Source: Brachypterus glaber
Taxonomy: Eukaryota; Arthropoda; Insecta; Coleoptera; Kateretidae
Assembly: GCA_958510825.1 (NCBI GenBank)
Contig: OY294044.1
Span: forward strand, 72,986,095-73,050,094
Direction of reading: 5' to 3'
DNA length: 64,000 nt
Position 1 is the stretch's first letter, and the number at the start of each line of letters is the position of its first letter. Positions 56,761 through 64,000 of this stretch are shown in pieces. The position numbers and the translations under genes were made by a program. The notes under the pieces were generated by a model. It saw only the letters and a list, made by a program, of their open reading frames with translations. It ran no database searches and was not told where the DNA came from.

Positions 56761-57485
56761 TGTATATAGATAGAACACGAAACCAAAGCATAAAGTAATT
56801 AAAAAAAAAGTTTCTAGATAGCTCCAGGAGTTGATAAAAAAAATTATTTGGTAAAAAATTGTTTCAGGAAAAGTTAGGTACTTTTGGTATAAGAGAAAAT
56901 CATATCCATTAAAAAAATACATTAAAAAGACAAAAAAACATAGGGGGCTCTGAAAAATTGCTTAATCAACAAATTTTTAGGAATCAGATTTCTGGATGTA
57001 CCAACCAAATATCTGGTTGTACTAACTATATTTCTGGTTATACCAACTATATTTCCACAGGTACCAACTATATCAAATAGAAAAATATGGAACAACTGTA
57101 AAAATATGGATGGGACAGCTAGATAAATGGTTGGTTAAATCAGTATGAACAAGATTTCCATATGTTTCAACTAAAACTTGATAGTTGTAATGTCCAAACC
57201 AATTGGTTGGGACTATTTTATTTTTTTTTTACTTTTAAAAAGTCTCAAGTATGTACCAACATTCTAAAACATTATGTTCGTAAGGGTTAAATTTAAGCAT
57301 TTTGTTAGACTAGATTTTGAGCATGGTGTGCTTCATTTTGCCCATATAATCTTTTTCTTAATATAAAATGTATTGATCTAAATTATTAAATAGACAAATA
57401 ATAACAGTAATTACTATTAATTCATACCTATTATTATTTATTAATACACTATTAATATTGGTTAATATTTTTTTTTATTATGATA
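56761..57485. other. No gene; short TGTACCAACTATATTTC direct repeats
   Basis: At 56995-57075 the words ACCAACTATATTTC, TCTGGTTATACCAAC and GTACCAAC repeat with a ~24-bp spacing, four loose units. Otherwise AT-rich. Confidence 0.55.
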
Positions 57486-57520
57486 CAGTGTGTCGCATCA
57501 AGTCCGATATTTTAAATTTT
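57486..57520. mobile_element. Orphan mariner-like end CAGTGTGTCGCATCAAGTCC
   Basis: TACAGTGTGTCGCATCAAGT has the CAGTG start and TA context of the elements at 29544 and 54064, but no inverse partner was found within ~2 kb. Confidence 0.4.
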
Positions 57521-57829
57521 ATACAACATAAATTACCTGATGAATTTATTTTCCAATACCTGCCACCTCGGATTTTTTTAAAAATGATCTCGTTACCGTC
57601 ATGGAGAAACTGTACTAGATAAAAAAATATTTCTGCCGACGTAATAATAATCCCCTAAAGCAAAAAGCCTTTTTTCAATTTTTTTTTCAAAAAACTTTTC
57701 TTTTTTCGTAAAAAACAAAAATATATATTTTTTTGAAAATATTGTTTTTACCCGCTTTTTACCCCACACCGATTTCTAACAAAAACACTCCCAGCCTAGA
57801 ATTTGTATAATTAACTAGTAGCCCAAATT

Positions 57830-58045
57830 TGAAGTCTAGCTCAAAGCATTTTTAAGTTTTCGTGGTCATAAATTTCCCGGGCACACTGACAAACCGACAA
57901 ACCAGCAGACCCACAGACCGACAGAGAAATTATTTTTTGGTGGAAATATTTTTTTTTTTATATAAAACGTCGAGAAACGTAAAAAAAGCAATAAAAGTTT
58001 TTCATTTTTTTTACCCAAGACTTTCCTTGGGAAAAGTATAAACTA
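57830..58045 (+). repeat. Family E-related fragment
   Basis: CAAATTTGAAGTCTAGCTCA, ACACTGACAAACCGACAAAC, AGACCGACAGAG, ATATAAAACGTCGAGAAACG, AGACTTTCCTTGGGAAAAGT follow the order of the 3' half of family E (23400-23660), with the tetranucleotide run reduced. Confidence 0.5.
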
Positions 58046-58080
58046 TATAAAATATTATATTCATCAATTAAAAAAAAATC

Positions 58081-59102
58081 TATACACAGAAAAAAAGGTT
58101 ATCTTGGCAGAAGATAATAAATTATCTTGGATTTATATTATCTTAAATCGAGGTAATAATCTTCTTATAAGATCATGTATCCTCGGTTTAAGATTATCTG
58201 TGACTTTGGTTTCCTTTATTAATTCTCTTGGTAGAAAAATCCTTGTGTCAAGGATTTTTTCCTTAAATGCATGACATTTAAAATAGTAACAGAGAATCAA
58301 GAATTATAATCTTGATTTAAAGCCCCTGTTGTCTTACGGTAAAGAGTTTGCCGGCTTCACTCCACGTAGATATACAGTAGACTCGCCCGTTGTTATTGTT
58401 GGCTGGCAGACAATTTGCGCAGTAGTTCAAGATATGCGCGGGAGAGAAGTTAGTTTTGTTTTTTTTGCCCTCAAACAATGGGGATTTTCAAATTTACTTA
58501 AAAAATTCACGGGTAAGTAGATTTAAATAATTTATACCTATAAGCGCCATTTTGCAATGGCAAGTTTTTCCTTAAAAACAAGTGCTTTTTCCTACGACCA
58601 CCTATGAAACCAAATTTCACACGATTAACAGAGTAAGAAAGTATCATATTTCATAGGCGTGCGAAATAATATTATACATGTGTGGGAATTTTTTTCAAAA
58701 TATTTACTATTCTATTAACCCTGGAACCTAACTGTGGGGTATTTATCTTACACCAAGTCTTGGTTTAAGATAATATGATCTTGAATCAAGAGAATCATAA
58801 TCTTAAATCAAGATAATAATTCTCTTCATTCAAGATTATATTATCTTAAACCAAGACTTGGTGTAGGATAATATGATCTTGAATCAAGATAATTACATAC
58901 TTGGTTTAAGATAATATGACCTTAAATAAATGGTTTAAGTGGTTTTGATTTAAGGAAATGTCCTTAAATCTAGGACTTTAAATGCCAAGATCACGGCGGA
59001 CTTGATCCAAGACAGTCATAGCGTTGAACATATCGAAAGCCATGGCGGCCTTGGTTCAAAATCGTTTTGCTTTGATTCAAGATATCATTTTTTCTGTGTA
59101 TA
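58081..59102. mobile_element. ~1-kb element with TATACACAGAAAAAA ends
   Basis: TATACACAGAAAAAAAGGTT at the left and ATCATTTTTTCTGTGTATA at the right are inverse. Both halves are packed with AAGATAAT / ATTATCTT and ATCTTGAATCAAG words, forming an inner hairpin at 58748-58872. The middle (58320-58520) is less AT-rich and holds a 63-codon frame ending near GGTAAGTAG; it shows no domain I recognise, so it is not called a gene. Confidence 0.8.
58748..58872. repeat. Inner hairpin ACACCAAGTCTTGGTTTAAG
   Basis: ACACCAAGTCTTGGTTTAAG, ATAATATGATCTTGAAT is mirrored by ATTCAAGATTATATTATC, TTAAACCAAGACTTGGTGTA around a ~30-bp loop that is itself rich in AATCTTAAATCAAG. Part of the 58081 element. Confidence 0.88.
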
Positions 59103-59616
59103 ATCCTAAAGTATCAAATTTAGAATAGCAGTTCTATAAAACTTTTTTTATTTTATCTTTGTAACAGTACTAAAATGATTGTAAAGCTGGTTATATAAAT
59201 ATTTGTTCTTCTTATATTGTGTGCTAAAAACTATATTTGTATATAATATAGTGTATACCTAGGCACTTATATTTTCACCTTGAGGCAAAAATATTGATTT
59301 TTAAATATTTTATTTACCAATTGAACTGAAATAGTATCTACATTTACATGACAATAAACAAAATTATAAAGTAGCTGTTTCTTTTCTTTATGATTGTATT
59401 TAATTTATTGTAGCTACTTTGCAGCCTTTAGTTACTATATCTATTAGATTAAATCCTAACTCACTCATTTGGACACTTTGTTTATATTATGTAAACACAC
59501 CATTAAGCAATTTTTCAAAATTTACCCCCATGGAGGTGAAAAAGGGGTTAAAAACATTTTTAAAAAGTGTGCGTATCTCAGAAAATTTCGTTGTATTTTT
59601 AATTACATTTTGTATA
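59103..59616. other. No recognisable feature
   Basis: AT-rich. Overlapping frames at 59419-59696 have no domain; the downstream part is antisense SINE. Confidence 0.5.
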
Positions 59617-59846
59617 ACGTACTGTTCTACTTAATTAAGCATCCCCTAAGTCCAGGACTTGTGTGGGCTAGTAGTAGAGGGAACCGCCGGCTTTAATTGA
59701 CTTTCGAAACAATTTATAGGGAGTTTCCGCTTCACTTACGCCTTCGCCAAATTTCAATTATAATTTAACTGAACAAGCAAATCACGCTATTTGTGTAGTA
59801 AAATCGCCAAGTACGACGCGGTAGTCCACTACACCAATCCTCCCAT
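59617..59846 (-). mobile_element. tRNA-derived SINE, copy 2
   Basis: On the minus strand: TGGGAGGATTGGTGTAGTGG (A-box region), TACGACGCGGTAGTCC-type words reversed in order, then the body GGCGAAGGCGTAAGTGAAGC, a CGGCGGTTCCCTCTACTACT block, AGCCCACACAAGTCCTGGAC and ATGCTTAATTAAGTAGAACA. Relative to copies 1 and 3 the tRNA-like part lacks a clear GTTCGATTC B box (a GATTTGCTTG stretch is in its place), so it is probably transcriptionally dead. The tail is short. Confidence 0.85.
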
Positions 59847-60019
59847 AATACTGAATGTTATTTGTTAATGCATATTTTTTATTTATATTGCCACCACTGG
59901 TATTTAATAATTTACTTGTGATATTGAATACTGCAATGTGTGTATTGTATACAAAATGTCATACTAACATAGAGACCGTGCTGGTACATTTTGATCCCCA
60001 CGCAACATGTGTTTATTAA

Positions 60020-60672
60020 TACTGTAACATTTGGTAAATTATATCACAGTTATAGTTTGGTATACTTTAAGTTGTAGTTATTGATCTAGTTTAAAGTATG
60101 TTACAGTATTTAGTAAAATAACAATCGGTAAATAATACCAAAATTTTGATTAGTAATAATACATGGGAGGCATAGCGTAGTGGCTAGCGCGTATGTATAG
60201 CAAGTCTATTATCGTGAGTTCGATTCTCACTGGCGCCGACATGCCTTTTTCAGTTAATTAATAATTGAAATTTGGCGAAGGCGCTAAGTGAAACGGACAC
60301 TCCCTAGAAACTGGTTCGAAAGTCAGTATAAGCCGGTGGTTCCCTCTACTACTAGCCCACACAAGTCCTAGACTTAGGGGATGCTTGATTAAGTAGAATA
60401 GTACGAGGTTAAACAAACAAACAAACAAACAAACAAACAAACAAACAAACAAACATAGAAAAGTAAAAAAAGGATAGAGTATTTTATCAGTGTGTAGTTG
60501 TGTGTGGTTGCAATCTTTATATTATTACTAATCAAAATGTTGGTATTATTTACCGATTGTTAATTTTTCTGAATACTGTAACATACTTTAAACTAGATAA
60601 GTAATACCACTTAACAACAACTCAAAGTAAACCATACTATAACTGTGATATGCTTTACCAAATGTTACAGTA
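60020..60672. repeat. Inverted repeat with a SINE in its loop
   Basis: TACTGTAACATTTGGTAAA, ATATCACAGTTATAGT, GTTACAGTATT, AACAATCGGTAAATAATACC, GATTAGTAATAATA (60020-60161) is mirrored at 60520-60672 in order. The two arms begin exactly at the SINE's left side and ~70 bp after its tail. Without the SINE it would be a ~360-bp foldback. Confidence 0.88.
60166..60450 (+). mobile_element. tRNA-derived SINE, copy 3, with (AAAC)n tail
   Basis: GGGAGGCATAGCGTAGTGGC, TAGCGCGT gives a clear A box (GTAGTGGCTAGCGCG), and GAGTTCGATTCTCACTGGCG a clear B box ~45 bases on. This is the best preserved tRNA-like head of the three. Body: GGCGAAGGCGCTAAGTGAAA, CGGTGGTTCCCTCTACTACT, AGCCCACACAAGTCCTAGAC, GATGCTTGATTAAGTAGAAT, ending GTACGAGGTTAAAC and eleven or so AAAC units (60409-60455). 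The minus-strand frame with CLFV repeats is a translation of this tail. The intact boxes and long regular tail suggest a young insertion. Confidence 0.93.
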
Positions 60673-61102
60673 AATTTTACTATAACATGCTAAAAATGTA
60701 TAGTACAATAATTATACTATTATACAATTATTGTTTGAGGTACAAAATTTTCTGAATGCAGTTCATTTTTAACAGTGTGCCTACTAAGAATTTTTTATCA
60801 GTTGACAAAATTTGCAATATAGGTATAATTTTATTATCTGTTAAAAAAGTTCATTTTCATACCTCTGCAAAGCTCTGTCGAAGAAGTAAATTGATATTAT
60901 GGAGCTAGTAGGTACATAAAAAATGCAATCATAAAGATTATCATATAGATTGATATTTTTATATGTACTTTAAATTTTAGACTTAATAAAACTTTACTGC
61001 AAATTAAGGCACAAATACCAAATCAAGGCACAAATACTTTGAATAATATATAACCTGATTTTAATATTAATAATTATAAATTAGAAGTTGATAATTCTTT
61101 TT
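60673..61102. other. Spacer, nothing identified
   Basis: AT-rich; AAATTAAGGCACAAATACC / AAATCAAGGCACAAATACTT is a short direct repeat at about 61001-61040. Confidence 0.5.
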
Positions 61103-61388
61103 ATCCAATACATATAGATAATGAGACAATTACCAGCTTTATTTTAAATCGATAAACTCAATAATAACCCCCGCGTGGCTTTTACTTTATAGAGTGGATA
61201 ATTATTTATTTTACCCACTCAACTGTCACTTGTAAAATTATTTTCTTGTATTTATTGGATAAAATCTTGTATGGCACTCATGGGTAAACCGATATTGCCT
61301 TCTCGAAAATTAATCTGCTTGGCTGACGCCTCGCAGGTTAATTTTCTCATGGGCAATATATTACTTTACCCAATAGTACCATAAATAA
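61103..61388 (-). mobile_element. Repeat family G, copy 2 (inverted)
   Basis: Inverse of 36041-36370: AGACAATTACCAGCTTTATT, AATAACCCCCGCGTGGC, GATAATTATTTATTTTACCC, AATCTTGTATGGCACTCATG, then the same terminal hairpin (GGTAAACCGATATTGCC / GGCAATATATTACTTTACCC). Identity about 88-90% by eye. Confidence 0.85.
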
Positions 61389-61429
61389 CTATTATTATAA
61401 GGTACCTTATTTTCTAGTTTAAAATAATA

Positions 61430-61600
61430 TTTAGTGGCGGATTGACAGATTTTTTTTAGGGGGGCGATTTTACGGAAGACCCATCGTAGGGGATGCTTTT
61501 CTAAAAAAGGTCCCCACCTCTGAAAAAAAGCTTTACCCCTGGTGGAAAATTTTGAGGACGAGTCTCGCATCTTGAAAAAGCTTCACCACTGACGGGAAAT
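61430..61600. mobile_element. Fragment related to the 33770 hAT-like MITE
   Basis: AGTGGCGGATTGACAGAT then a T-run and GGGGGG looks like a hAT-type end. AAAAAAGGTCCCCACCTCTGAAA, AAAAGCTTTACCCCTGG and AAAATTTTGAGGAC parallel the subrepeats at 33960-34065. The second end was not found. Confidence 0.55.
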
Positions 61601-61689
61601 TTATATGATCACATTTTTTAAAGAAGCCTCCTTACGATTTAAATATTACGATCTTACTCACTTAAGGGTCTAATATCAAAAATTCCTAA

Positions 61690-62225
61690 AGCAAAAAAAA
61701 AAAAATTAAAAAATAAAAATAAGCAACTTTTTTTTAATGTTGTCTGTTCGTCCGTCCGTCCGTCCGTCTGTCTGATGTCACGATTTTTCTAGAGACAATA
61801 ACTCAAGAAAGAATAATCCGATCGTATTAAAATTTTCAGGAAAAATCAAGTTCTATGGGAAGATCCCTATGGTTTTTGAAAGTAATCCCCCCCCCAAAAA
61901 AAAAGTTATGGGCGGTTAAACTTTTTTAAAATCGAAAAATGCTGAAAGAAAATTCCGATTAACGTAGTTTCAGGAAAAATTACTTATATTATCAATTCTA
62001 TACAAAAAAAAAATAAATTAAAAATTTAGAATTTTTTTTGTTTTTTTAGAATCTTTTTTTTAATTTTTTTGATTTTTCGTTAGTTTTTTGTTTTTCAAAA
62101 AATAAATAAAACGTAACTTTTTTTGTTATTTTTTTTTGGGAAGTGCAATATACCATTTACTGTGGATAATATATAATGGAATGCGTAGCATTACATATCT
62201 TCACGGCTTGTTTTAATATGAAATT
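61690..62225 (+). repeat. Repeat family F, copy 5
   Basis: (GTCC)n run at 61750-61772, TGATGTCACG, ACAATAACTCAAGAAAGAAT, ATTTTCAGGAAAAATCAAG, TTATGGGCGGTTAAAC, A/T tracts, TGGAATGCGTAGCATTACAT, CTTCACGGCTTGTTTTA. Closest to the copy at 25206, sharing its 3' part that copies 3 and 4 lack. Confidence 0.85.
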
Positions 62226-62988
62226 ATTATTTATTTTGAATCCAATCTCAATTTTGTGTGCTAAATATTTGTGTGCTATATATTTGTTGTTACGAAGGTA
62301 TGCTGCTGCCTTGTAAGCTAACTTACTGTCTGAAATTTATTTCTTTATTCATTTATTTATTTATTTTAGAACATAGAAAAAATGTTGTTTGTATTACAAG
62401 CGCAAAATGTGATTTCTGCTTTCGCGAGTTATTTTGCGGTCTTAATTCAAAAATAACCATTTTTAAGCCTACAATACATCGCGATGAGCTATATTTTGTG
62501 TTAAAAAAACTTGTTTTTAATAAAATCAAAATATGTGAAATTTGTATCCAAAGTTTGATATAAAATTTAATAAAATTACTATTTTTAAATTTTAATATTT
62601 TCTTAGAGGGTTAAATTGAGGAGGTCACACTGTTAAAATTTCAAATAAAAATATTTAGGTAATATTTTTTTATAAAGCTTCAAAAACACTACTTTACCAA
62701 ATTATTCAATATCTGAGCCTCAATTTCTCAGTGGTAACTAATTTTTAAAATCTGAAATTTTAAATATATATTAAAAAAAAAAAACACCAAAATGTATTCA
62801 TTTTATTTTTGTATATATACTTTTTTAAGAATGTTATTATCTTATGATAAATTCTTATTGCAGATTTTAAATATCCGCCCTAGTAAATTTTATACAGGCC
62901 AGCAAATCCAAACTTCGCACTTTTTTCGTTTTTTTCCGAGATATTTCATTAAAATTTTTATATAAATAATACAGATACAGCCAAATGT
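62226..62988. other. Mostly unique AT-rich; fragment of the 6198 hairpin at 62391-62432
   Basis: TATTACAAGCGCAAAATGTGATTTCTGCTT at 62392-62421 is one arm of the hairpin repeat at 6198-6314. The 101-codon frame at 62258-62563 overlaps that fragment and has no recognisable domain or splice support. Confidence 0.6.
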
Positions 62989-63778
62989 ATACCAGATGTT
63001 TCAGAAAGGTTGTAACTTTATTACTTTTTTATGTAGGATCGTAAAATTTGCAGGATCTATATTATGTATAATTTAGGATTTTTTGACATAGCAATACATT
63101 CTTTGGCACTTCCGGTTTCACCGGTTTCAACGAACTTTCGATTTTTAAATGGAACACCCTTTATATTTTTGCATATTTCGATTTAAAAATTAATTCTGAG
63201 AACAATTATGTGCCAATTGTTAATTTTTGACGGGTCATGCAATTTTTAATTTAAATTTTTATTTTAAATCTAGAGTGCCCTAAATTAGCTTATTCGCCTA
63301 ATTGCTGGTCTAGTATCTTCAGAAAAATACTAATTTGATTTTTTTTCCAAAACTCTAAATGTGGTGGGCTCTTACAGGTTCGAAAATCATACTTTGGTGC
63401 ATAAGTCATTTTTTTTTCAAATGGAAATAGAGTAGCTCATAAAAGAAAATTTTCTTGCTGACATTTTGATACCACATGTAAATAGTTTATTTGGAAGAAC
63501 TTAATTAAAATACAAAAGATTTAAAATGAAGATTAAACTAAAAAATGGCATGACCTGTTAAAATTTGACACGTGACACATGCTTTTTTTCAGAATTGATT
63601 TCTGATTAAAAATATTTAAAAATATATAGGGCGATTCATTTAAAAATCGAAAGTTCGATTCATTTCCTGCGAAACGGAAGTGCCAAAAATTTTCTATGTC
63701 AACAAATTTCAAGATCCTACCCAAAAAAGTAAAAAAGTTAAGAAGGGGGGTAAACCACCTTCCTGAAACACCTGGTAT
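62989..63778. mobile_element. 790-bp foldback with ATACCAGGTGTTTCAG ends
   Basis: ATACCAGATGTTTCAGAAAGG is mirrored by CCTTCCTGAAACACCTGGTAT. Further inward, GGATCGTAAAATTTGCAGGA and TTTTTGACATAG are mirrored loosely, TTTGGCACTTCCGGTTTC is mirrored by GAAACGGAAGTGCCAAA, and GAACTTTCGATTTTTAAATG by its inverse at about 63640-63660. The 139-codon minus-strand frame at 63533-63952 runs through the right arm and the poly-G, so it is not a gene. Confidence 0.85.
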
Positions 63779-63865
63779 ATGTAATCTAGTATGGTATATA
63801 TAGCACATATGCTCTACTCTATAAAAAATGTAGATATTTTTTTTATCTCCAGGAGTGGAGAGTTT

Positions 63866-63881
63866 GGGGGGGGGGGGGGGG
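63866..63881. repeat. Poly-G run
   Basis: About 16 consecutive G. Length is unreliable in short-read assemblies. Confidence 0.9.
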
Positions 63882-64000
63882 TTTAACGTTGCACATGTCA
63901 AAAGAAATATATCATAAAATTGCCTGGTACCCTTCCAGAAGGTTTTTCTCAAGTTTGCTTAAGCGATTTAAACAATTTTGACAATAAAAGACCTCCCTGA

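Noticed and set aside
60166..60240. Functional tRNA gene
   Set aside because: A and B boxes are present, but the sequence continues into a SINE body with an (AAAC)n tail, has two relatives, and lacks a foldable acceptor stem closing at the correct length.
63533..63952. 139-codon minus-strand frame
   Set aside because: Runs through a foldback arm, a poly-G and proline-coding C-run; no domain recognised.

Overview
This window is AT-rich, intron/intergenic-like DNA from a eukaryote, most likely an arthropod and probably an insect with a large, transposon-loaded genome. The basis is the class of elements seen: a Jockey-group-like LINE with an (ATT)n tail, tRNA-derived SINEs with an (AAAC)n tail, Tc1/mariner-like and hAT-like MITEs, and dozens of foldback (long inverted-repeat) elements. 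Coleoptera is a guess from general resemblance. No bacterial-style gene, operon, rRNA, CRISPR array or intact protein-coding gene is supported. Almost every open frame in the window is a chance frame inside a repeat.

Layout. 1-8.7 kb: a 10-bp minisatellite, small hairpins and three foldback elements, of which the 1.8-kb one at 3871-5685 has an internally duplicated right arm. 8.7-9.9 kb: a decayed minus-strand LINE 3' end and a composite inverted repeat. 12.0-14.9 kb: a tandem duplication of about 0.85 kb, the second copy split by a 726-bp inverted repeat with a 12-bp target-site duplication, followed by a 217-bp perfect palindrome; both carry a CTGAnGA/stem/GAAAC motif resembling part of the hammerhead ribozyme core. 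14.9-18.4 kb: foldbacks and a long (ATT)n tract. 18.7-20.1 kb: the best coding relic, a LINE reverse transcriptase with two in-frame stops and a frameshift. 20.8-21.4 kb: tandem repeats with the same GAAAC motif. 25-28 kb: a dispersed repeat family, a 200-N assembly gap and an 0.8-kb foldback. 28.3 kb: a SINE sitting in a hairpin loop. 29.5-32.3 kb: a mariner-like MITE, then three near-identical tandem copies of a ~694-bp unit. 33.8 kb: an 810-bp hAT-like MITE with an exact 8-bp target duplication. 38.0-41.6 kb: a recent ~1.8-kb tandem duplication carrying nested MITEs. 41.9-43.0 kb: a foldback inside a larger palindrome. 44.4-45.2 kb: a 21-bp minisatellite in two higher-order units. 46.1-46.8 kb: the only stretch that looks like host gene sequence, with two consensus introns. 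54.8-56.8 kb: a ~2-kb foldback. 58.1-59.1 kb: an element with ACACAGAAAAAA ends. 59.6-60.7 kb: two more SINEs, one again within an inverted repeat. 63 kb: a final foldback.

The window therefore reads as an accumulation of mostly non-autonomous elements that have inserted into and duplicated one another. What stands out is the density of long inverted repeats, the recurring hammerhead-like motif in palindromic elements, several very young tandem duplications, and one small candidate spliced transcript. All calls come from reading by eye; no alignment, folding or database search was run.
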